A stretch of 64,000 nucleotides of DNA from Burkholderia humptydooensis. GTDB taxonomy: Bacteria; Pseudomonadota; Gammaproteobacteria; Burkholderiales; Burkholderiaceae. The notes below the pieces were generated by a model. That model saw nothing but the letters and a program-made list of their open reading frames with translations. It made no database searches and was not told where the DNA came from. The stretch is from positions 2,542,001 through 2,606,000 of the forward strand of contig NZ_CP013382.1 of NCBI RefSeq assembly GCF_001513745.1, written 5' to 3'. Each line of letters starts with the position of its first letter. Within the stretch, counting starts at the first letter, position 1. This document shows positions 56,499-64,000 of the stretch, in pieces. The position numbers and the translations under genes are program-made.

Positions 56499-57701
56499 AT
56501 GAAGCGCCTAGCCGCGGTCGCCATGAGCGTGACACAATCCATTAGCATTCCTATTCATTATCCGGCGGCGCCAGCGATATTGCTTGTGCTGCTGCTCTGC
56601 GCTTGCGGCGGCGGCGGAGACCAGAGCAAGGTCAACGCCGCCGCCTCGCCCGCGAACGGCATCGTCGTGCCGGCCTCCGGCACGTCGCCGGCCGGCGCGT
56701 CGTCCGGCGCGGCCGCGCCCGCATCCGGCGCTTCGTCGCCTTCGGAAACGGCTTCGGTGCTGCCGTTCTTCGGCGTGAACGGCCATTACGTCGACGGCGG
56801 CATCTACGCGTCGGTCCCGCTCGCCACTCAGGCAAGCCATCTCGCCGGGCTCGGCATGAGCGTCTATCGACAGGACGCGTACATTCCGGATCACATCGAT
56901 GCGCTCGCATTGACGGCCATCCCCGGCCTCGGTTCCCGCATCACGGTCCTGCCGATGATCGAGGCGCATCCCTGGGCCGATCCGTCGCTGAACGGGCAGC
57001 AGCCGACCGAAGCGAGCGCCTACGCGTATGCATACAAGCTGTCCGTCTACGCGGCGAAGAAACTCGCAGGCATCCCGATGGTGGAGTTCGGTAACGAGTA
57101 CGACATCGACAGCCACAACGCGCCGATCCAGGGCGACGGCATCAATGTTTCGGACTACGACAATTCTACCTTTCCGATCTGGCGCGGTGCGCTCAGAGGC
57201 GCGCTCGACGGCTGGCGTTCGGTCGACACGAACCGCACGACGAAGCTGATCGCGAACGCGACGTCGGGCGCTCTGCATTTCGGTTTCCTCGACGGCCTGA
57301 TGACGGGCACGCAGCCCGACGGCACGACCGGTCATCCAAAAATCACGCCTGACGTGCTTCAGTGGCACTGGTATTCGAATGGCGGTGATTTCGAAAGCGC
57401 GCTCGGCAAGACCGGCCGATACAACGTGCTGGCGCGGCTGAAGGAGCGCTACAACCTGCCGATCGTCGTCACCGAGATCGGCGTGAACACGGACAACTCG
57501 GACGAGCAGATCGCCGCGTACATCGCGAAAACAATCCCTGAGCTGGTTGCGGCGAAAGCGGCCTACAACGTCATCGGCTTCAACTGGTATGAGCTTTACG
57601 ACGATCGCAGCGGCACTTACGGCTTGCTGACGAACAGCGCTCAGGAAAAGCCGCGCTACGGGCTCATGCGCGCGGCGATCGCCGGCGCCGTGCCGAACTG
57701 A
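56499..57701 (+). CDS. Lipoprotein clan GH-A glycoside hydrolase
   Basis: A 400-residue lipoprotein hydrolase. The signal region ends in LLCAC (probable lipid Cys36), then a Gly/Ala/Ser/Pro linker (to about 85). The TIM barrel has the acid/base Glu200 in EFGNEYD and the nucleophile Glu326 in VVTEIGVN. GATCGGAGAACCCACC precedes the ATG. It lies behind its own AT-rich promoter and a palindrome, separate from the upstream group, but may act on the same polymer. Confidence 0.85.
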   Translation: MKRLAAVAMSVTQSISIPIHYPAAPAILLVLLLCACGGGGDQSKVNAAASPANGIVVPASGTSPAGASSGAAAPASGASSPSETASVLPFFGVNGHYVDGGIYASVPLATQASHLAGLGMSVYRQDAYIPDHIDALALTAIPGLGSRITVLPMIEAHPWADPSLNGQQPTEASAYAYAYKLSVYAAKKLAGIPMVEFGNEYDIDSHNAPIQGDGINVSDYDNSTFPIWRGALRGALDGWRSVDTNRTTKLIANATSGALHFGFLDGLMTGTQPDGTTGHPKITPDVLQWHWYSNGGDFESALGKTGRYNVLARLKERYNLPIVVTEIGVNTDNSDEQIAAYIAKTIPELVAAKAAYNVIGFNWYELYDDRSGTYGLLTNSAQEKPRYGLMRAAIAGAVPN

Positions 57702-57715
57702 CCGGCGGCCGCGCC

Positions 57716-57766
57716 GAAAAGCGCAGCACGCTTGTAACCGATCGGTAACGCGTGCTTCCGCTTTTC
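57716..57766 (+). terminator. Imperfect long hairpin after the GH lipoprotein gene
   Basis: GAAAAGCG and AGCACGC pair with GCGTGCT and CGCTTTTC with a small internal bulge. The descending strand ends in CTTTTC, so weak termination is plausible. Confidence 0.5.
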
Positions 57767-57942
57767 AGGTGCACGGCCGAGTCTGTCCGCGCACGGCCAG
57801 CGCGCGCGGCTCTCGTCCGCGCGCGCCGCCGCGCCGAACGCGGCCCGTCGCCGCAGTTACCTTTGATTACAACGCCGCCGTTGCGCGCCATATGCGGTTC
57901 ATACAATGCAATGGCCCAAACAACATTTAGGAAGAGGCGAAA

Positions 57943-58293
57943 ATGAAAGGTATTCGTTTGGTCACACTGACTGCTACGGGACTGTTCGTGTTGATGTCGT
58001 CGGTCGCGCACGCGGCGGGCGGCGGCCACGGCGGCGGCATGGGCGGCATGGGTGGTGCCGGCGGCAATGCTGGCGGCATGTCGGCGGGTCATATGAGCAG
58101 TTCAGGCATGACGAACACGAACGGCTTCGATTCGGGCGACCGCGACAAGGGTTTCGCACGCGCGTCGGACCGCGCGTCCACGCACGCGAACCTCGCGGAT
58201 GCGCAATCGGGCCGCACGCGCTCGCATGCAACGACGCATACGACTCACCAGCGCCATCTCGGCAAGCACCTGGCTGTCGGCAAGGCAAGCTGA
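57943..58293 (+). CDS. Small exported Gly/Met/His-rich protein
   Basis: A 116-residue protein. The signal peptide ends at AHA-AG (about residue 24). The mature part starts with a GGGHGGGMGGMGG tract and ends His/Thr/Arg-rich (SHATTHTTHQRHLGKHL). Met and His richness is compatible with metal binding, and the RcnR-DmeF genes lie 0.3 kb downstream, but a terminator separates them. No known family. GGAAGAGGCGAAA precedes the ATG. Confidence 0.8.
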   Translation: MKGIRLVTLTATGLFVLMSSVAHAAGGGHGGGMGGMGGAGGNAGGMSAGHMSSSGMTNTNGFDSGDRDKGFARASDRASTHANLADAQSGRTRSHATTHTTHQRHLGKHLAVGKAS

Positions 58294-58320
58294 TCGATTC
58301 GCAGCACGCGATGTCGATGA

Positions 58321-58349
58321 CGAGGGCGCCGCTGGCGCCCTCGTTGTTT
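58321..58349 (+). terminator. Rho-independent terminator after the Gly/Met/His-rich gene
   Basis: CGAGGGCGCC and GGCGCCCTCG form a perfect 10-bp stem with a 3-base loop, followed by TTGTTT. Confidence 0.85.
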
Positions 58350-58550
58350 CCGGCGTTCGACGTTCACATCGCACCGGCGGGCCCGCACGCGGCTCAGCCG
58401 AATCTCCCGACCTCCCCCACCTTCCCTCGTACCGCTCGTTCCGTACGCCGGATGGGCGCAGACGCGCGATCGCCATCCCGTACCGCCTCCATGCACCAAC
58501 TACGATTCTCGAATACCCCTCCCCGCTATACGAACACGCAGGTTGTTATA

Positions 58551-58565
58551 TACTCCCCCCCGGTA
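58551..58565. promoter_or_regulatory. RcnR/CsoR-type operator
   Basis: TACT-C7-GGTA, or TACC-G7-AGTA on the other strand, resembles the RcnR site (TACT-G6-N-AGTA with inverted flanks). It lies 17 bases before the regulator start. A weaker copy, TACCCCTCCCCGCTA, lies at 58514-58528. Confidence 0.7.
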
Positions 58566-58581
58566 TTTTTGAGGAACAGCG

Positions 58582-58857
58582 ATGAGCCACACCATCCGCG
58601 AAAAACAGAAGCTGCTGAACCGCGTGCGTCGCATCAAGGGGCAGGTCGAAGCGATCGAGCGCGCGCTCGAGGAGGAATCCGGTTGCAGCGAAGTGCTGCA
58701 ACGGATCACGAGTTGCCGCGGCGCAATGAACGGCCTGCTGGCCGTCGTGCTCGAGGACCACATCCGCACGCACCTCGTCGACGCGGACACGAGCGACGAT
58801 CACGAAGGCAGCGCGGCTGAGCAGTTGATCGACGTGGTCCACAGCTATTTCAAATAA
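58582..58857 (+). CDS. dmeR: RcnR/FrmR-family nickel/cobalt-responsive repressor
   Basis: A 91-residue all-helical regulator. The metal ligands His3, Cys35, His60 and His64 occur at exactly the E. coli RcnR positions, which separates it from formaldehyde-type FrmR and copper-type CsoR. Without metal it should bind the C-tract operator upstream and repress itself and the efflux gene; Ni or Co binding releases it. It is followed after 12 bases by the CDF exporter. Confidence 0.9.
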   Translation: MSHTIREKQKLLNRVRRIKGQVEAIERALEEESGCSEVLQRITSCRGAMNGLLAVVLEDHIRTHLVDADTSDDHEGSAAEQLIDVVHSYFK

Positions 58858-58869
58858 GCGGAGCGATCC

Positions 58870-60135
58870 ATGAGCGAATTCGAAGACGTCGCGTTCGGCG
58901 CAGGTCACGACCATATTTTCCTCGGCGCGGCGCACGAGCAGAACGAACGCAGGACCTGGACCGTCATCGCGCTGTGCGCGGCGATGATGGTCGCGGAGAT
59001 CGTCGGCGGCACGCTGTTCGGCTCGCTCGCACTCGTCGCGGACGGCCTGCACATGTCGACCCATGCGGGCGCGATGCTGATCGCGGCGCTCGCGTATACG
59101 TATGCGCGCCGGCACGCGAACGACGCGCATTTCGTGTTCGGCACGGGCAAGCTCGGCGACCTGGCCGGCTTCACGAGCGCGATCGTGCTCGCGATGATCG
59201 CGCTGCTCATCGCATACGAAGCGATTGCGCGGTTCTTGTCGCCCGTTCCGATCCACTTCGACGAAGCGATTCCGATCGCCGTGCTCGGCCTGCTCGTGAA
59301 TCTCGCGAGCGTGTGGCTGCTGAGCGGCGATCATCATGGCCATGCGCATGGACACGACGCCCGCCATGAACACGACGACGACGAAGCGCAGGCGATCTCG
59401 ACGCGCGCGGGCGTGTTCGCCGTCTCGATCTTCGAGGACGGCGTGCCGCCGGTATTCCGGATCTCGCCTGCGGCAAAACAGGCGTCCATCGGCGACTCGC
59501 GGGCGACGATCACGACGATCCGCGCCGACGGATCGCGGCAGACGTTCGCCATGGCGAATCGCGGCGACTGCCTGGAATCGATCGATACGATCCCCGAACC
59601 GCATGCGTTCACCGCGATCGTGAAATTCCACGACGCCGAGCATTCGCTTGCGTTCGTCGAGCACGAACACGCGCACCATCACGGCCACGGCGGCACGAGC
59701 GACGCCACGTCGAGCGATCACAACATCCGGTCCGCCTATATGCACGTGATCGCGGACGCGGCCGTCTCGGTGCTCGCGATCGTCGGGCTCGTGCTCGCAC
59801 GCGCGTTCGGCTGGATGTGGACGGACCCGCTCGCGGGCATCGTCGGCGCACTCGTGATCGCGAACTGGTCGTACAGCCTGCTGCGCGACACGGGGCGCAT
59901 CCTCCTCGACGTCAATCCGGACGCCCGCCTCGCCGACAGCGTACGCCGCTCGATCGAAGGCAGCGGCGATCGCGTCACCGATCTGCATGTCTGGCGTCTC
60001 GGCCCCGGCCACATGAGCGCAGTCGTGTCCGTCGCAACAGGCGATCCGGCGCGCGACTCACGCTTCTATCATCAGTTGCTGAAGCGCTTCAAGAGTTTGT
60101 CTCACGTGACCGTCGAAGTGCGTTGCCGCGCCTGA
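58870..60135 (+). CDS. dmeF: Cation diffusion facilitator, DmeF-type Co/Ni exporter
   Basis: A 421-residue CDF transporter. Six helices are visible, with DGLHMSTHAGAML in helix 2 and HVIADAAVSVLAIVG in helix 5 supplying the transport-site His/Asp residues. Between helices 4 and 5 is a long cytoplasmic His-rich region (HHGHAHGHDARHEHDDD and HEHAHHHGHGG) enclosing a small folded insert (about 175-265). The C-terminal domain has DLHVWRLGPGH. Coupling to an RcnR-type regulator supports cobalt/nickel efflux. Confidence 0.93.
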   Translation: MSEFEDVAFGAGHDHIFLGAAHEQNERRTWTVIALCAAMMVAEIVGGTLFGSLALVADGLHMSTHAGAMLIAALAYTYARRHANDAHFVFGTGKLGDLAGFTSAIVLAMIALLIAYEAIARFLSPVPIHFDEAIPIAVLGLLVNLASVWLLSGDHHGHAHGHDARHEHDDDEAQAISTRAGVFAVSIFEDGVPPVFRISPAAKQASIGDSRATITTIRADGSRQTFAMANRGDCLESIDTIPEPHAFTAIVKFHDAEHSLAFVEHEHAHHHGHGGTSDATSSDHNIRSAYMHVIADAAVSVLAIVGLVLARAFGWMWTDPLAGIVGALVIANWSYSLLRDTGRILLDVNPDARLADSVRRSIEGSGDRVTDLHVWRLGPGHMSAVVSVATGDPARDSRFYHQLLKRFKSLSHVTVEVRCRA

Positions 60136-60850
60136 CGCACAAGCGGCACGGGCGCCACGGAAGTGCCGACAACATCGACGTTTGCCCGGCGCGCGACGGC
60201 TGCCCCGCCGCGCCAGGCGCTCGTTCGGACCATCGTCGCGGCGTGCGGGCGAGTGAAGCGCTTAACTCAGAATCGAGCGGCGCCCGCACAGACGACATCT
60301 CCCCCGGCGCCGCGGCTCGCCCCACGCCAGGAGGCTAGCGCCTCGCCCCCACCGAAAACCCGCGCCGATCCCATCCCGCATCGCAACGCGCCCGGATTGT
60401 GCTTACCGTTTTCGTTTGCGTGTCCTATGCTAAGACCACAAGAATCCGCTGCGTCCGGAGTCGGACCGGTTCGGCCGTCAACGAACGGGTTCAGGCGCGA
60501 AGACAACGGAAAGTAAAAAAGAGGGGACCTCTATGCGCATCAGTCGATTCAACCGCTAGTCCATTCGCATTCCTACTCATTGATCGTCGATACCGACGGT
60601 TCGCGACGCGAGCCGGCGGGTGACGTCGTGCGCACGCATGCCGGCATTCGGCAACCCCGTGCGCGCAACGCGCATCCGTCCGCCGCTCGCGAGGGCGCTT
60701 GCGCGCCCGGATAAAGCGAAGCTCTGCCGCGTTGCGCGTGCCACGCAGCCGGCGACAGCGGACAACCGTCGACGACAAGAAAAAGACGCCTCGCAACAGC
60801 GGGCGCCGCTCGCCGCGCATGCGGCGCCATTCAGCAACCGGGGGCATCAA
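60136..60850. other. Long intergenic region before the DNase II gene
   Basis: About 715 bases with no supportable large gene. A mini-frame of eight codons plus stop (60533-60559) follows an AGAGGGGA sequence. Base composition dips around 60390-60530 (TTGTGCTTACCGTTTTCG, AAAGTAAAAAAGAGG). The promoter of the nuclease unit probably lies here. Confidence 0.5.
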
Positions 60851-61903
60851 ATGGCTATCTCGCCGCGCGACGAACAGAATCGATCCGTCGATCTATGGTT
60901 CGCCTACAAAGTGCCGAAGCTCACGAAGGATACCGACAGCGACAGCGCGACCGGCTACGAATACGTGTACTACGATCGCGAAACCGGGGCCGTGCAGAAA
61001 TCGCCGAATCTGATGAATGATCCGAAGGGGGCGCTGTTCTACACGCTCGATTCGATCTTCGGCGATCCGGGCAGCACGACAGGCTGGATTCTCTACAACG
61101 ACGAAATGCCCGCCGATGCGAATCGTTCGAACAATGCGACGCTCGGCCATACCAAAGGCGTGATCGCCTTCGACACCGCGTCGAGCTCCGCATTGTGGCT
61201 GCTGCACTCGTGGCCGAAATACGCGGACCCGTCGGCGCCCGGCGTGCCGACGCCGCTGTACGGACAGACGTTCCTGTGCATGAGCCTCGATCTCGCGACG
61301 GCCGGCAAGCTCGCCGCGCAGATGGCGCTGCATCAGCAGCCGCAGGTCTACCTGCCGCGCACCGGCGGGCTCGATCACGCGAGCCCGCTATACGCGCTCA
61401 CGCAGCCGCTCAACGCGTCCGCGCCTGGCGACTCCGACTCGCTCGATTTCGAGACGCGCGGCGGCGTGCCGTTCAAGGTAATCGCGAAGAACCGCAAATG
61501 GGGCAAGGATTTCTGGAACGACCTCGTCGGCCCAACGCTGAAAGCCGACATGTACGTCGAAACGTGGATCCGCGGCAAAATCCCGCCCATCCTCGATTCC
61601 GACGGCGTGCACAAGACCTACGACATCAAGTTCATCGACCTGCGCAAGCTGGGCGCGCCGTGGGCATGGCCCGAGACGCAGGACCACGCGAAATGGGGCA
61701 TCACGACGACCGACAACTGGGTATGCGTCGGCGACATCAACCGGATGGTGACGCAGGAGAAACGCGGCGGCGGCACGATCGCCTTCCAGGACCCGAAGCT
61801 GTGGAAGGCGCTGTCCGAAACCGATCTGATCGTGCCGCCGCCCGGCAAGACCGATGCACAGGCGCGCGCACTGATCCGCAAGACTCACGAACCGGCCGAA
61901 TAG
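60851..61903 (+). CDS. DNase II-family endodeoxyribonuclease
   Basis: A 350-residue DNase II-like enzyme, a phospholipase-D-superfamily nuclease mostly known from animals. The two catalytic H-x-K motifs are intact: His100-Lys102 in GHTKGVI and His279-Lys281 in DHAKWGI. Family stretches WLLHSWPKY and YGQTFLC are present. ATG at 60851 follows GGGGGC. No signal peptide is apparent, unlike lysosomal DNase II. A B. thailandensis DNase II structure has been reported, as I recall, so the family is real in this genus. It lies 66 bases before a large gene with a nucleoside-phosphorylase-like domain. Confidence 0.92.
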   Translation: MAISPRDEQNRSVDLWFAYKVPKLTKDTDSDSATGYEYVYYDRETGAVQKSPNLMNDPKGALFYTLDSIFGDPGSTTGWILYNDEMPADANRSNNATLGHTKGVIAFDTASSSALWLLHSWPKYADPSAPGVPTPLYGQTFLCMSLDLATAGKLAAQMALHQQPQVYLPRTGGLDHASPLYALTQPLNASAPGDSDSLDFETRGGVPFKVIAKNRKWGKDFWNDLVGPTLKADMYVETWIRGKIPPILDSDGVHKTYDIKFIDLRKLGAPWAWPETQDHAKWGITTTDNWVCVGDINRMVTQEKRGGGTIAFQDPKLWKALSETDLIVPPPGKTDAQARALIRKTHEPAE

Positions 61904-61969
61904 CGCAGCGTCCTCAGTAGAACAAAACGTCGACGCTCACGCGCCCCCACATCGCCCAGGAGCCTTGCC

Positions 61970-64000
61970 ATGAATGCGCATCTGCCCGACGGCGCGCTCG
62001 TACCGCTCGTCACGCGCCATACCGACATTGCAACCGCCGCGCCGCTGCGTGGCGTCACGACGCTGCCGCCCGTCGCATGGGAGCGCATCGGCCGGCGCGC
62101 GCCCGTGCGCATCGCGCCCGGCGCGCGCACACCCGATGATCCGCTGCCGCGCGCCGACATCGTCGTGATCACGTGGACGAGCGCCGAGTGGTTCGCACTC
62201 GACCACGTGTTCGTCAACAGCGGCCACGCCGGCAACTACGACGATTACGCATGGAAGCAGGCATGGCTGCCGTACACGCGTGGCGCATCGTCGTACGCGG
62301 CGGACGCGAAATCGGGCACGCTCTGGGGGCTCTTCCAGATGGTGCGGATCGTCGACCGCTCGGAACGCCCGTGGAATGTGCTGCTGTTCAAGTCGAACAC
62401 GCATCTCGCGCATTCGCCGTGGCTCGACGGCCTGTCCGCGATGCTCCGCTGCATCGTCGAGGACGCGCGCCCCGACCGCATCTACACGATCGGCACCGCA
62501 GGCGGCGCACGCCACGATCAGCGCCTCGGCGACACGGTGCTCGCGAACGCCGCGCTGCTCGAACTGCAACGCCCGCAGAACACGGCGAGCCCCGACCGCG
62601 GCAACATGTATCGCTGCCCGACGTGGTATCCGTCGACCGCGCTCGTCGGCGAAGTCCAAAGCAAGCTGCTGTTCAGGATGAGCGAAATCGTCACGCCGCA
62701 ATCGCTCGCCGCGCTCTTCGGCGAACTGAAGGCGCGCCATCCCGACGATCCGGGCCTGGGCGAGCTGACGCTGCCGGATCTTCTCAACGACGCGATTCGG
62801 CCTGAATGCCTGCACGCGCCGGCGATCCGCCCGCTGAAGGACACGCCGCTTCTGACGACGGATTTCTATTACATCGCGGAGGGCAACGACGCGCATGCGT
62901 ACTCGTGCCTCGAAATGGACGACGCGATCATCGCCCAGCAGGCGAACCGCCTCGGCGTGCGTTTCGCTTGCGTGCGCAATATTTCCGATCCGATCGTCCG
63001 GCGCCGCACCGACCGAGGCACGCCGATCCCGGACGCCGTGCGCGCAGACTGGTCCGGCCTCATCTATTCGACGTTCGGACTGCAGACGAGCTACAACGGC
63101 GCGCTCGCGACGTGGGCGACGATAGCGGGCGAAGGTTCGGCGACCTACAACCCGAGCCGCGAGCACAGGCCCGCCGACGAAGACGATCCGCTCGAGGTGC
63201 AGCTCGCGTTCCAGGTGCGCTCGTGCGGCACGTGCTCGTTCTTCTGGCCCGCCGATCTGAAGCAGCGCGCGTACGGCCCGTATACGGCGTTCGACTTCGA
63301 CGTCACCGTGCCCTATCCGGCAAGCGCGAACGGCAAGAGCGGCGCGGCGCGCTGGATCACCGGCCACACGCGGCCGCCGGCGTTCCCGAACGGCGAAGTG
63401 ATCGACGGCTGCCGCAAGGCGCCCATCATGACGATCGGCATCAATCCGAATCTGACTGCGTTCCTGCCGGGCCAGACGGGCGCCGCATGGTGCTATCCGG
63501 ATTTCTCGTCCGACGGCGACACCGACGCATGGGCGAAATACGCGTGGTATTACCGCTATCGAACCGTCTATCAGGAGAAGCTCGATCTCGATTTCGTGCG
63601 GCGCTTCATGTTGCTCGAAGGACGCGTGAGCGCAGCGCGCGGCGGCGAGGTGACGGGCGCCGCGCGCATCGACGACAGCCCCGCGTGGTCGATCACGGTG
63701 CGCTACGACGGCGACGCAGCCGATACGACGATCGCGATCCCCGGCAAGGCCGGCGATTTCCCGTACGTGCTGCTCTTCGACACCTACCGGCCGCACAACC
63801 GCTTCGCCGCTGGCGACGTGCTCGCCGCGCGCGTGTCGGTGCCGGAAGGCATCCAGGTCGACGTGCTGCAGCAGCCGCAAAGCTATTACCTGCAGTTCGT
63901 GCCCGTGCTCGAGCGCTTCGAGCGCACGCTGCGCAACGGCGGCCATCCGGCCGCGGCGCTGCACGTCGGCGAGGACGTCTGCCAGCTCGATATGGTCGCG
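61970..64000 (+). CDS. Large protein with N-terminal nucleoside-phosphorylase-like domain, partial
   Basis: An open frame of 677 codons running off the right edge. CAGGAGCCTTGCC precedes the ATG at 61970. Residues about 60-385 resemble the PNP/UDP phosphorylase (nucleosidase) fold: ADIVVITWTSAEW at the start, IYTIGTAGG with GDTVLAN, then EMDDAIIAQQANRLGVRFACVRNISDP, matching the E-M-D/E and R-x-I-S-D region. Residues about 385-677 match nothing I recognise; beta-rich with CGTC and many aromatic residues. It is probably cotranscribed with the DNase II gene. Function unknown; a joint role in nucleic-acid breakdown is inference. Confidence 0.75.
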   Translation, partial: MNAHLPDGALVPLVTRHTDIATAAPLRGVTTLPPVAWERIGRRAPVRIAPGARTPDDPLPRADIVVITWTSAEWFALDHVFVNSGHAGNYDDYAWKQAWLPYTRGASSYAADAKSGTLWGLFQMVRIVDRSERPWNVLLFKSNTHLAHSPWLDGLSAMLRCIVEDARPDRIYTIGTAGGARHDQRLGDTVLANAALLELQRPQNTASPDRGNMYRCPTWYPSTALVGEVQSKLLFRMSEIVTPQSLAALFGELKARHPDDPGLGELTLPDLLNDAIRPECLHAPAIRPLKDTPLLTTDFYYIAEGNDAHAYSCLEMDDAIIAQQANRLGVRFACVRNISDPIVRRRTDRGTPIPDAVRADWSGLIYSTFGLQTSYNGALATWATIAGEGSATYNPSREHRPADEDDPLEVQLAFQVRSCGTCSFFWPADLKQRAYGPYTAFDFDVTVPYPASANGKSGAARWITGHTRPPAFPNGEVIDGCRKAPIMTIGINPNLTAFLPGQTGAAWCYPDFSSDGDTDAWAKYAWYYRYRTVYQEKLDLDFVRRFMLLEGRVSAARGGEVTGAARIDDSPAWSITVRYDGDAADTTIAIPGKAGDFPYVLLFDTYRPHNRFAAGDVLAARVSVPEGIQVDVLQQPQSYYLQFVPVLERFERTLRNGGHPAAALHVGEDVCQLDMVA

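Noticed and set aside
61937..63964. Minus-strand 675-codon frame opposite the phosphorylase-like gene
   Set aside because: It is Arg/Val/His-rich without motifs; the plus frame has a ribosome-binding site and recognisable fold motifs.

Overview
The window is a very GC-rich bacterial chromosome segment whose proteins look like Burkholderia throughout, most like the B. pseudomallei/thailandensis/mallei group. It is probably on a secondary replicon, because it holds accessory metabolism, transport and secreted proteins and no rRNA, tRNA or core translation genes. This identification comes from recognising protein families; no search was run.

Positions 1-12000 hold two efflux modules around a universal stress protein and a TetR regulator. 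On the minus strand lies a MacB-like set (small membrane protein, permease, ATPase, HlyD-type adaptor, outer-membrane lipoprotein cut by the window edge). On the plus strand lies an OprM-type lipoprotein plus a YhiI-RbbA-YhhJ-like exporter. Positions 12500-28000 form a low-oxygen/energy island: a glycine-zipper membrane protein, AdhP-like alcohol dehydrogenase, a complete nine-gene N-ATPase operon (atpDCQRBEFAG), a class I PHA synthase-like protein, a MaoC-phosphotransacetylase fusion, acetate kinase, a PfkB kinase and a BON-domain protein. Six FNR/Anr-type palindromes of the form YTGAY-N4-RTCAR sit upstream of six transcription units between 4.1 and 28 kb, most at about -41 from a plausible -10. 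This suggests one oxygen-responsive regulon, and the gene content resembles the low-oxygen-activated (lxa) locus described in B. cenocepacia.

Positions 28100-32800 carry nucleoside salvage genes (cdd, deoA, deoC, nupC). Positions 33100-37200 carry a 742-aa flavin/iron-sulfur fusion, a GST and a LysR regulator. Positions 37276-41523 carry a TetR regulator divergent from an SDR/Baeyer-Villiger monooxygenase/alpha-beta hydrolase operon that ends at a clear terminator. A membrane diguanylate cyclase and a DUF3268-like zinc protein follow.

Positions 44000-57700 encode secreted or envelope proteins, several behind AT-rich leaders: a sedolisin protease gene interrupted by an in-frame amber codon just before the catalytic serine, a lipoprotein with 67 tandem Gly-Thr-Ser triplets, an ICMT-like membrane protein, and a small exopolysaccharide-type group (Wzy-like polymerase, two clan GH-A hydrolases, a Wzc-like protein without the Walker-A lysine). 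Positions 57900-60135 hold a Gly/Met/His-rich exported protein and an RcnR-type regulator with a DmeF-type Co/Ni efflux protein behind C-tract operators. The window ends with a DNase II-family nuclease beside a long open frame whose N-terminal half looks like a nucleoside phosphorylase fold. That pair is the least explained unit here.
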